DNA from: Phoronis australis
Lineage: Eukaryota > Phoronida > Phoronidae
Direction: 5' to 3'
DNA: 64,000 bases
NCBI GenBank assembly: GCA_002633005.1
Contig: NMRA01000067.1
Span: forward strand, 501,025 to 565,024
Positions 13,216 to 26,000 of the stretch are shown here, piece by piece. The notes below the pieces were generated by a model that searched no databases, was not told the DNA's origin, and saw only the letters and a program-made list of their open reading frames with translations. The stretch's first letter is position 1. Each line of letters begins with the position of its first letter. A program made the position numbers and the translations under genes.

Positions 13216-13457
13216 TATAGAAGACGACAGAAAATGATGCCCGTCTTTAGGTTATACTAGCAGTATTCTAACAAGTTACCAAATGACTAAGTCTGTCTCT
13301 TAAACCGCACTAACAGACTGACATGACACTAAGTAAGAAAAGGCACTAATTTTTTTAATAAAAACATAAAAACGAATAATGCTCGAAAAGTTATCAGCAT
13401 GCGCTGCTCTTTCATTTACCATCGTTATTTTATAGTCCCTGCGAAGGACCTCCACTT

Positions 13458-13463
13458 TTTATT
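13458..13463 (-). promoter_or_regulatory. candidate polyadenylation signal of the calponin gene
   Basis: AATAAA on the minus strand about 545 nt after the calponin stop codon (14007). It is the nearest canonical hexamer I noticed downstream of the final exon. Confidence 0.4.
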
Positions 13464-14006
13464 ATATTTATAGTTTAAGAAAATTGCACGAAGGCGTTGG
13501 TTGGATATAGATTCCCCGTGACTACTTGAATGCATGTCTTCTTCATGTGGACCATATTGTATTACTAGCACTAGTTAAATGGTGAATTTCGAGCTTCTCA
13601 CAGAATGGTCATTCTAAATACCAGGGCCCATTTGTTGCTATTCTTATTCGTGGGAGCAGGCGTTTCAGGGGCGAAGCTAATGTGTGCAACAAGGATAAAA
13701 TCAAAGTATTAGATTCGTGGCATAATTGAATTTTTTTGTTTCTGCAAAATTCTCTCAGATGACCTAGCCGGTGTTCGAACAAGCAAAGCTACATTTCAAC
13801 CTTCCACTCGCCGTACAAATTTAGCCGCGCCCCTGCGCCTGCTTATTGGCGAACCTAAAATGAACGACACTAAATACTCTTTAGCAAATTTAATTCCACG
13901 TTTATACAGCAAAGTGCGTGGCACGAAAAGCTGGCTACATTTAAGTTGCTACACCATGTACTCGTATTTGCGCAAAAGTTTCAAAACTCCCTTCAAATCT
14001 TACAAT

Positions 14007-17000
14007 CTAGTCCAAAATGCTTCTGTTCTTGCCGATGTTCATACCACTTTGGGACGCAAATTGATTAGTGCCCATTTGAAGATTTATGGTTGAAGAGCCT
14101 TCTCGCGAAACATCGTCTGCTCTGATGTCCGCAATGTGGCGCGCGGATCCAAAGCTCATACCCTTCTGGGAAGCAAACTGGTTCGTTCCCGACTGTAAAC
14201 AACAGAAGGATAGTGGTAAACAACAAAATGCATTTGCGAATAAATAAATGTCTCCTTAAATTACTTCAGGTCAGTTGGAAAGACTTGAAGTTTTATGTGG
14301 AGTTTGACATTTATGCAACGTGGTGCTTAGTCGGAAATTTAATCTCTACACCGAAACAAGAACTCGAACTCCAATTCATGGCTTTATTACATTCAATTAA
14401 AATTCCAGGTCGTACTACAAGACCTAGTGGAATATGTTTTGTTTCGAAAATATACTACAAATCGACTACACAGAAAGATATTGTGAATGATTCAACTTAG
14501 GGCTGTTCCAGCAAAATCTGTTTGGGAGGGGGGAAGGCACTTTTATTTCGTACCCACCGCCCATATTTTTCATTTATTTCTCCAACCCATGACCCATAAT
14601 TTTTTAATTATTTTTGATAGGTTAAAATATAAAATCCAACACTTGCAAACAAATTGCCTCCAGGAGGACCTGTTAAGAACTTAGATGATTGACAGACAAG
14701 AACTAGTTGTCTTGTCCAATATTGTCAAAAACTAAAGTAGCTCTGAGCAATACTTTTGGCAGCCACCAGGTGTCTCTGTTCACCATGTGTCTATAATTTC
14801 AATGAACATTTTTTCAATTACAAGGATCTATGAATCTCAAACTGTCTCCACGAACTCTTTTATACTTCTATGTCAAGTGAATATTGGAACTTGTTTATCT
14901 TACTCCTCATACTTTTTATTTAAAAATCATCAATTTTCTTATATGTGTTAACACCAGTTTAGTGTTGCACAACTTTTCAATTCAACAGGACTGCAGACAA
15001 ACAGTTGGCTCAAATTAAGTTGCCCATAACTAGATTAATGGCTTGGTGAACACCTTGCACTCTGATCACTGGCAATATGGGCTTTTTGTATTGGGATAAG
15101 TTAGAGAATACATGCTAATTGCTTATTTGAGTTTTGATGGCTGAAGTAACCAACCTGTCAACATTAACAGGTAAAAAAACACCACCCATTTTTAATGCAT
15201 CACTTCTTACAGGAACGACCACCCATAATTTGAGATTTTTTCTGAATTTTTATTTCTACTGCCGTCCCTCCACTCCCACACGGATTTTACTGGAACAGCC
15301 CTTAGTGAAAAGAGTAAGTTCTGTCGTAAAACACCTAACAGCTATACTGTATTTTTTTCTGAAATTTTCGTTGTATCCATAAGCCAAGTGACAGTGACAT
15401 GGTAGGCCAAATACCCCTGTGAAGAAAGTTGTGGTGTTTTGAACCTTAGAACATGGGGCCCGTTCCAAGAAACTGACGCAAGTCATTTTTTACCTAAGTC
15501 TAAGATTTGTCATTTGTCTCAAACTTCCAACTTTGAAACTTCCACATCCGGTAAGTTAGTAAAAATCTTAAAATTGGCTGAAAATTAAGATTTGTAAGTT
15601 TTCTTGGAATGGGCCCAGGGATAATAGCGCACTTTATGATTCTTATCAAGGCTTTTTGTAATGTCATAAAACTGTCAAAATTTGAACAACTTCGGATCAT
15701 CCTATCTGAGAAATGGTTGATCACGGATTCAAACGAGACTTTCCGATATTGTGCTTTACGAAATGCCTCCAAAACGTTGTTAAGAGGGTTCTAGTTTTGC
15801 ATGAGGTGCTAAAAAATAGGACGTTCAGGATTTTTATAAAAAACTCAAAAGCTGCATGAAACGGAAACGAAACAATGATTTAGAAAACTGTAAGAGGAAG
15901 TTTGAGATTTCATGTAGAACATATTAATTAAATCAAAAGAAATTTTACCATGTTATTGATACTGTTGTTTCGCAATGAATGGGGATTTCTGTTTATTTCA
16001 TTTTATTAAAAAATACATGGTCACCCGACCCAATTAATGACAAATTGACAAAAGTTGCAGGAAAACCAAAAGCGGCAGGCTCTCTATGTTCAGAAAAACC
16101 CTAAGGTCAATTCAATAGGTCTGTACATGTTTGGTTAAATGTAGAGACTTCCTCATAAGGCTACACGTAGGCTTACAGTGGAAGTTTAGTCAGACTTGTA
16201 GGTCAGAAATGTACGGCAGTTAAATACACGTTTTCCAAAGAAGCGGTAAGGAACCGAAGATTCTACCTGCAAGCCAATGACCCCTTGACCTTCCTGGGTC
16301 ATATCGCCTGTTTTGATGTCAGTAATATGGCGACTGGAGCCAATACGCATGCCTTTTTGGGAAGCGAACTGATTTGTACCCGCCTGGAAAACACAGTAAG
16401 ATAGTTAACACTGATGTACACGATACGTCAAATTGTTACAACCGAAGATATATGTCCCCTAGTAAGAGAGTTCTGCATATTTTAACATGTATGCCTGGGT
16501 GTTTTACCTTCTTCTAACAACTTTTTCGGGATATCGTCTTTATCCATGCCATAACTCATTGTATTCACAGACTTTAGATCAAGACGAGGCCGCAAAATGT
16601 TACCATCTAAACTATCGGCTTGTTTACAAGCTTCGGCGGAGGTCGTTAATTTGCGGCTCTGTATGGTTCTTTATGGTCCATTGACTACGCGGAACCTACA
16701 ATATGGTTTTAACACTTCTCTGGAATACAACAGAATACCTACTTGGAGTCCTATAACCCCGTGACCTTCTTGCGTCATGTCGTCTGCTCTGATGTCCGCC
16801 ACGTGTCGACTGGATCCAAAACTCATGCCCTTCTGAGACGCAAACTGGTTGGTTCCTGACTGTAAACGAAGAATGCAAGTCTACTACTTCAAACTAATGT
16901 AGTTGAGAGCGTTCAACTTTTTCTTTAGTGAAATCATAAATCGTAATATTATGAACTATCGGGGTAAAAAATCTTTTAGACCCCATGTCTTCGAGTAGAC

Positions 17001-20000
17001 TATGGCATTTTTAAGGAATTTTTTCGTTATTCGGCAAAAACAACACACACAACTGGCTTTGCTAGTTACCACCCAACAAACCACACAAACTTCAAGCAAC
17101 CGTTTAAATTTGGAGCTCCTAGCCTGGAAACGTTTGAACCAACGAGTCGTCTCAATTGACAATAGAAGTCAGGGGTGGATCCAGGATTTTGAGTTAGGGG
17201 GCCAGGAAACAGGAATAACCAGACTTTCGGCAGATGCGTGCGCCCAGCCTAAAATGTAGGGATGCAGGGGTTTGGGGACCTTTTGACTAAAAAAAAGGTA
17301 AACGGGGTTTGTTGTTCAGGACCTATGCATTGTTTATTCACCCCCCGAGCCCCCCTGGTCGCGCGCATGTGCTAGTCAGCGATTCGCACCCGAACTGCCA
17401 AATGGTATCTGGTAGAATTTTATGGGGGGCACGNCCCCCCCCCCCCCCCCCCCTAAATCCGCCACTGAAAGTAGTGTCTACTTGAACGTCATTACAGGTC
17501 TGCTTTTAATGTCAAGTTTCATTTGAATTTTGTTAAGTTATTTCATAGGGTAGCAAAATAAGCTCGTCGCCACGTCATAGATTCTGATCTCAGTTTATGC
17601 AAACGACATCCTCCCATGACAAGAGTGTGCAGCAGACATTCTGTAATGCTCTTCACTTCCATATCGTTTGTTCAGTTTTATTGCATGGTGCGCGCTTGGA
17701 GTTATACTTGTATGCAAGGCCTTTGTGAAATGAAATCAAACCCCCATAATGGATGATGCATGCATTTCAAAATACACGACATTTTATTAGATATATACTT
17801 ATAATAACTTTATATACTTTATTGTATAATAACTACGAAAATCTCACGGGCACAATTTGAAAAGTTAATTAACTACCCATGCCATGAGCCCAGATTGGGT
17901 TTTACCGATTTCGAAATTTTCTCAAAACGCTTGTTGATCCTATATATTCATCTCAAGACGCTGTTAGTACAAATGCCATCAAACATGATCTGGTGTTAAA
18001 ACTTTCTGCACACACACAATTTATAATTTATTCCTCTTCCAAATCAATCAAAATAAATCCCCGGAAAATCCCCCTGGCGGTCATACTTCTTGGGTTAGAC
18101 TTCGTGTGATTGGTCTGAAGAAATAACTGTGTTGTACTTCTCAAGCCCAGAAATTAGGTATTTAGTCTTCAGGCCAAACGAATAGTTAAAAGGATACTAA
18201 ACCCTGATTTGGTGATTTCAACCAATCCTCGTTCTGCCACCTGCAAATGCATCATTGACGTCCCACGTGAGTGATAATTTAAGCAGGATTCAACTTAAAA
18301 AGTCGTATGCTCTGTGTTACAGATAGGATATTACGGCTGTAAGGTCTTCACTGGCTACAATCATTTTCAGGCTGCGAGCTGTTTCGCGGATTCTCTTGAA
18401 CAGAGTGTAATAAATTAAACTCCGCGTCGGGACAATCGCGTTTCATGCTAATACGTACAGCGCTTGCAGGTCGTGCGCCCTGTTGTGACATTTTGTCGCA
18501 CGCGACAAATATTGTCGCCCTAGCGTCAATATGTGTCGGCGACAGCAGGGTGCATGTCACAACACACCCAACATTCGCCTAAGAAACGGCCTAAACACAA
18601 CAACGTAAACAACAGAACACATATGATAATGGAAAAGCTGGAGGAAGCATGCGAAAACGAAGCACAGGCTGTGTGCCTCCTACTCTAAGGTAATAATTAT
18701 CATGCAAAATGAAGTAAAAGTGCGCGCCTGTAACCCGATGACACCTTGACCTTCCATAGACATTTCGCCATCATGTTTGAAATCATGGATGTGACGTATG
18801 GCTCCCATCCTCATCCCCTTTTGTGTAGCGAACTGGTTAGTTCCAGCCTGTAACACAAGTCTGCCCAGGTTAACGTCCACCGAAGTTGAAGAAGCAGAAC
18901 AGCAGTTCTTTCCGGCATCTAAATACCGTGTTCACCGGTGGAATAAGGCGGACCAGACGCCTAAAACGAGCGCTCACAATTTGTGCGGCGTACTATCTGC
19001 CGTCTTACGAACAATTGGCATAACATTTGTATGCAAAATGTTGAAATTCTGGATAATTACGCGCGATCGCCATGGGCTAGCAGAGCCTAATCACGAATCA
19101 CATCATTGAAATGTAGGCTCTTCACGGTAGGAAGGCAGATCTGTCGCCCGATTTGGAGTCGGGCGATAAGACGGCAGAGCAGACGCCTAGTGCGTGTGTG
19201 ATTTTTCAGACACAGATCAGGCGTAAGATTTGCCTTCTGACTGGACAGCATGTGAACGTTGCATAACATACAGCCGCTTAGTTAAACAAACGTTGGTGTG
19301 TATAGGCGGTGTTACAGACTTACAACAACTGCACATGCGCGAATTTAGCCCCGTGTACTAACATCAGAAATAATGCGAATTTTCAAAAAAGTGTTTCACA
19401 TATAAAATTTACTAATTGACGTAGGCGGCTATCTGTTTGCGCATGTCTGACACTGGGTGAATATCTGCTTTGACCATTCTTAATTCTTTGGATTAAAGGT
19501 TATGTAGAACCTACAAAAATGTCCAAATTTGGTAAATTTCGAAACGTCATATCTTAGGCAAGGAATATCGGTTCCATATAAAACTTTCAGACACTATGCT
19601 TCATTCTCGGTTCTCCAGAACGCTATAAGGAATTCAGTTGCTTTCAAAATGTTCCACTTTTACATAAAGGGGAATCAAAAATAAGACTTTTATGATTTGT
19701 GTACGGTAAAAAATCAAAGGTTACAAAAACTGAAAACGAAATGGTAATCCAGAAATCCATGATCTTCGAAATTTCATCTTGAAAATTTCTATCCAAAAAA
19801 TTAGTCATGTTATTGATACCGTTGTTTTGCTTTGTTGTACCTTTGTTTTTCCAAATCTCACTAAAAAGACATGGTCACGTGACTCAGTTAATGGCAGATT
19901 TGTATAAAGTCATACACTAAATCCTGCAGACTTTCTGCTTGGATGTAATATGTATTACTTTTTTCTGAGTTAAGATCTACAGTTCAATAGATGTGTAGCT

Positions 20001-23000
20001 AAATACATAGTCTTGTCCGTATAAGGTTCTATATAATCTCAAAGCAGTTGCAAACCTTTCTTCCAGCACACAATTCAACTATTAGACCCCTTAGCATTAT
20101 GAAATTTGTGTCAGATTGTTCCTTAGTCAGTTAAACTGGAAGTGATTCGAGGACATCGAATTAACTGGCAGATCATTACTGCTTAAGACCAGGCTGCAAG
20201 TAGACACGGCGTTACATTTCCCTGAGAGTGATCTCAAGCAATAAGCTTTCACTGTGGGAAATACCAGGTCTTTGTAAACTCAGAAACCATTTCTCACTTC
20301 TGTAAGAACAAGCTCGGATAAACTTTATGGCGGCAAGTTTTCTAAATAAAACGTTCAGATTTTGGATGGAACTTGGATTTATAACGGCTTTACTAATTAG
20401 TCTTTAAATTGAATACGGTCAACATCAAGCATTTTGTAATGGAAACGCCAAGTTTCAATTACATAATATTTTGGAAATCACCCCTCGGATGTACTAACGT
20501 GTCTCTCATGTAAGGGTGTGCGCCTAATTCAGTATATAGGCACATTTTCAAAATGGGCACATGGGACTAAATACGCGCATATACAATAAAAATGGGACCG
20601 GGATTAGGAACAAAATAAATGCTTCTGAACATAATTTTATTTTCGCTCTTGATATTTAAGTCAAAGGGAATATCGTTGTGAATTTCTTGGACTGTTTCTT
20701 GGAAATGTCTTAGATTTGGCATTATTGTTATAAAACCGAGTTTGGTTTCGAATCAACTGGTAAACTGTGTTTTAAGACACCTTTAGCAATTAGATATTTT
20801 TAAAGAATCATAAATGAAAAAGAAAAATTTTCCCGCCTGCAATCCGATGACGCCGTGTGAGTCTGCTGCCATTTCTTCTTCTGGTTTATAATCCGAAATA
20901 TGACGTGTGGCTCCAATACGCATTCCTTTTTGTGACGCAAATTGGTTTGAACCGGCCTGCAAAAGACCCTTACATATACTTGAATGGCATAGGATAGAAC
21001 TAGAGTGTTGGATTATATAGCGAGGTGTCGCGCATCCAAACTGCGAAATCGACTGATAACTCCTCGAATTTCGACGAATGAAAAACAAAAAGTGTGATCG
21101 CTAACACAACAGGTACAAATAAAATCACCTCCCGCATCTCCCGTGGCGCAGCTCGCCAAAAGTTGGGTGAGGAAACAGAGACAGCGTGAAGGCAACTGAA
21201 GAATTGAGTCTAAATTTTCTATTCTAATGGAAGCTTGAAAGTGGGGTTCTATCTCAAACGTAAGAAATGTACTGATGACGATAGATAGGCATAATGTATT
21301 GACAAAATATAGAAGTACGCAAGCTGATTTAAAGTGAGATGCGAAAAATGTATGTACGTATATCCAACCTATCTAGTGACATGCGCAATAAGCACCACGA
21401 TGATGTTTGAGCAACGTTTACCTGTAGACCAATCACACCCTGGCCTTCCTGAGACATGTCGTCTGCTTTAATGTCGGCAATATGGCGGCTGGCGCCAAAG
21501 GACATGCCCTTCTGCGATGCAAACTGGTTGGTACCTGAAACATTACCAGTCTAAGTTTTTGAATGAGAAGAAAGACACAGAGCAAAATTGCCATGAAAGA
21601 CATTTCCAGGACAGTTGCAGTGGAACGAGATGTCTGAGCTTTGAATTTACTGAAAAGTAAAAATTACAACAAAAAAATGTTGATATTCGAAAACGTGTGT
21701 AGCCTTTATATGCAATTACAAGTAAATTAATCTATCTATGGCAGTAAACATGAACCCATGCATTTCAAACAAGCGTTACCATTATCCACTTGTTTAACTA
21801 TTTTGTCGTGTTATGCCTTTACCAGCAACATAGCCGGTGAAACACACTTTCAGGAAACAAAGAGCAAAATAGGTTATCAGCTGCCAACAGTAAAGCGAGG
21901 TATGAGTTAATGGATGTTACCTTTTCACATTCATCGTTCGCCAGTCTCCGACGTTTCACCAATTTTTAATCAAATGTTTAAGGTATCACAGCAATTCTTC
22001 CAAGAAAAAGAAATTCCTGTCCAGTTTAACATTGATGGTCTTATATTTAAGTTTCTTTGACGTGTCACTCACTCAAATGAAATTGTGCATCCACACCAAT
22101 AAAGAAGTGCTCGAGTACTCACGCGGAAACGTTTAAGCCACCTTTTCTGCTTTAATAACGTGAACTAATTTCTTCATAAACGGAAATCCATAGTATGCTT
22201 TTTCATTTTTTTTATTTTCAAAAACAGACTAAAGTTAACATAATTTTATTTTCTTTGTAAAGTTTTAGTGATGCCCAGGCAGAATTGAATGATATTGTTG
22301 TGTGGACTTGCAAAATGGTTCGCTAAAACTCTGACAGGTCTACTACATACATTGGTGTAACTTAGTTCATTTCTTAGAACTTTCCATTCACTCACCGCTT
22401 TGTAGACTTATTATTCCTTGTCCTGCCCGCATTTTTTCCTCAGAAAAATTGCGTTTGTTTTCCGTCTTAGGTTTAGGCCCAATAACGGGACCAGAAAAAT
22501 TTTGCCGCTGACACTACAATAAAAGCAACAATACCATCGCAATGAATAAAAGCAAAACATAACAAGCTGCAGCCCATCAACTCGGAACACGTGAAGTGCA
22601 CGTGCACTTACCCGCCTGAAGACCAATCATACCCTCGCCTGCACGTAGTTGTTCTCGCGAGAACTGACGAACGTTCCTATCAGCTGGTTTGGGCCCGATG
22701 ACGGGACCATTAAAACCATTACGCTGACACTAGAATCACAATAATTGTATTTGCCATGGACAACTTGTGACAGTTCCAACAACAACCCGGTACAATACAA
22801 ATCGCACCATCATTCGACCGACAATAGAATGGTTATTATCATTTACAAAGTCATCATTTTGGATACCACCTATAACATCTACTCTTCTTATTTTCTAGTG
22901 TAGCTACCAAGTAATTTTCTCTTTGTTTTGGAAACAAGTCATGACGTTTACTGGTTGCTTCTGGTGGGTCGAAATTCGTTTGAAGTACGAATATCGTATT

Positions 23001-26000
23001 CGGCAAGTAACAGTTGTTTCCTACCTCTGATCCTAGAAGTGTGATTGTGTTGAACACGGCAGGCATGTTGCGATTTTCGAATAAGTCAACAGTGGGGAAC
23101 CAGCTTTCGACACCGTAGTTTTCACAAAATTTGGTAAATATTTCAATGTTTTCCATCTGGAATAGAACGAAATATGAAGGTCAGTTATCAAGGCACGGAC
23201 ATCGTAATAGCGTTGAAGGAGTGCGCACCCTATTTTCAGAAGCACCTAATATATGGAAAAAGTGGGTGATTCACCCTAACTTTTTATTGTTCATTATCGC
23301 ATCTTGATAGTCAGAAAATTCATTGTTTTCTAAGTAAGTTTCTTTGTTTGAAAAATTCACCTCTATGTGTCGATTTAAAGAAATCCATATTAGGGCTTGT
23401 TTGGCCTTTTTCACTAATAGACCAATAAATAAAATTCCTATGAACCTTGGGGATAGCCACTGCCGTTCTATCGGCAATGTTCCTGTGATTAATCAGTTAC
23501 GTGTGATATTTTCAAACCTCCCTTCAACCTAAAAACTGGAGGCGCCTAAATAACCCCTCAGACTAAGCGGTATTGGCAGTGGCCTGATTAAACAACGATA
23601 AATCTTGTAAACATCTTGAAGACGTCTCTTCCAATTCACTTCAGCGAAAATGGAAATCAGCGATAAAAACAGAAAGCACAAATTACCGCTGTTGGAAACT
23701 TTCATTTCCTCTTGACCAGTTCACTGAATTGTAGAAAAACATAATGCGTGACGGCTTATGAGAGCAAACTCCACTTTTCCTATTGTAAACTGTCTTATTC
23801 GTTACGATTGACTTCGTTCAGAAGTAATCAGTTCTACCTCTGAGGTCAACAGGCCTAGTACGAGGCTTATTTCAGAGGTTATGTTCCCGAAATGGCTTCC
23901 GTGTTCAACCTGTTCCCAGTCATATTACTTTCGTTGGATAAAAGGACGAGTTGGCCGTCAACCATTAACAGTTGTCAGTTCTTCCTAAGCTCGAGAATCA
24001 CTTCTAAACATATATAGTACAACAACGTTGTTACTTCATAACCTTGGGCCTGATTCATGAAGGAGGCTTAAGATTTAAGGCGGAAACTTGGCGTTACGTT
24101 CCCACTTCACAGTCGTTGAGAAAATGTTACCCAAGTAATTATGGGCGTATCACACTCTAAAATGATTGGTAGAAATTATCCCAGTAAGTAACAAATGTCT
24201 GTATATTCTCAGAGGCCCTTGGACTTTTGATGAAGTGAGATTTACCTATTTTTCAGAAGTAGTTGTGCGGAGCGTAAAACCAAATTTCTGGCTCACGTGT
24301 TAAATCAAATTTCATTGATAACAGTAGTCTTCGTTGGACAACAACGTATCCCGAGAATACAGGGGATTGCGGAAAGACACATTTTCATTAAATTCCATTG
24401 ATGGAAACAAGTTGTCCCGGGGCTTTCACCTTGATGTAGTTTTTATCTTTTAGATAATTCTATTGGCAGGTTTAAAGAGGCCTGGAGCGCGATAAACAGA
24501 CTGAATTGCAATATTGAAAGTGGTTCTCTGCCACAGAAACAGAACTCAACCTGCTCACCAGGTAATTTTCGGGTTTGTTAGTAAAAATTTTTAATTTATG
24601 TTCATGTCAAAGCATTTTTAGTTTCAAATTTTAACAGTCAACTGCTCGCCATTTCGTCGATTTTTCTCCCACAAGACAAAACACGTCTCCTTATATGGTC
24701 AAGACCAATAAACGTAACACAATTCCCTTATATGGAAAATGTGACCTTTGACCTCTAGCGACTTCAAGCAACTGACTGTGAGCCACGCACGCATTTCTCA
24801 TAAACGAGAGGGAGATTAGAAACACTCTGGTAACCACAGACATTTCAAATATCGTGATTTTTGTGGGTTTTTTTCTGGAAATTTCCTCACAGATGAAAGT
24901 GCATTACTCTGTACTTGACGTTGCGAGATGGTACTTTTGGCGAGCTTTTGCGTTCCATGCTTCTGTTTTCGCGGTTTTCACTTTCTACTGTTACAGACAT
25001 AGGCGCCTTGTGTTTTAGCAAAGCGTAATACAAATAAGGAAATATGATACAAACGTGTAGTAAATGGCCATGTCATAAAATTACGTTCTAAGTCTTGGGA
25101 CCTCGTGGGAAAAAATAATAAAATACTTCTCTTCACACCTCGTCAGTAGAGATACTTGAAAAAATATCATGCCTACAGACATGTATTTCAGGAGACTTCT
25201 CAACTGTCGGTACAAGCTACAAATATTGAAGTTACGTTACTCACAGTTGTTCAGGGAAAAGAATGTAGGATATATTACATACCTGTTTAAATGCTACGTT
25301 CATGTCGTTTGCTTGCAGCTTCATCCTCGCAGCAGCTGCAGGACAGTTAGGGGTGCCATTCCTCACCGCAGCGGCCAGCCTAGGGGTCAAGATGAATGGA
25401 CAGTAGCTTATGAACATGACTTCCGGATGAACAAGATGGACGTGCAGATTTTACGATACGCAATAAGACTTGTCATATAACTGGTTCGTACGTAAAATAT
25501 ATCTGTACGACTGATCGGTACGTAAGGAGCATCAATAAGATGGAGACGAGAAAAGCCGGTGAATAATATACCTGTTGTTGTTCCTACGTGCATCGGGCGT
25601 TAACATACGGTGGTATGGAACGAAACAGCTTTAGCAATTAGCATCAAATTGTGCATACAGTGGCATTATGGTAAGTTCAAGCCTTATGCACTGCACTCAT
25701 AGTACAAATCTATGCATATTACGGTCTGCCATAACACAGCTGGCCGACTGGCTCATTGCGCTATTTATGTAGGCACTTCCATATTCCCAGTCATTCACGT
25801 CACATGATCATGCCAGAATGTTAACAAACGCAACATTGTGGGAGACAGTGTGGTTCAGTGGTTTGAGCTCCGGATTCCCGTTTGGGAGACCCGGTTCGAA
25901 TCCTGACTTTCCTGGCAGGCAATCGAACATTGCACAAAATTGTCTCCTACTCCTCTGAGCTCAGTTTTACTAGTGAGTGAATGAACTAGGGAAAACCACT

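Larger units (their letters stand above)
8588..13457. other. intergenic region between UBE2M and the calponin gene
   Basis: No conserved protein is visible on either strand. The first part (about 8820-9540) is CpG- and GC-rich compared with the AT-rich surroundings and holds a 51-bp tandem duplication. It probably includes the UBE2M promoter at its left edge. Further right are a 9-N gap in a C run, a MITE of family B, and a long purine-rich tract. The GC-rich part is open in several overlapping frames, but none shows a domain I know. Confidence 0.4.

Noticed and set aside
18348-18560. 70-codon minus-strand frame starting MTCTLLSPTHIDAR as a further calponin exon
   Set aside because: No calponin repeat motif, and no acceptor and donor in matching phase were found. 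It probably lies in an intron or 3' UTR.
25848-25920. Functional tRNA gene
   Set aside because: Boxes A and B are perfect, but acceptor-stem pairing is not convincing and a SINE body with a purine tail follows.
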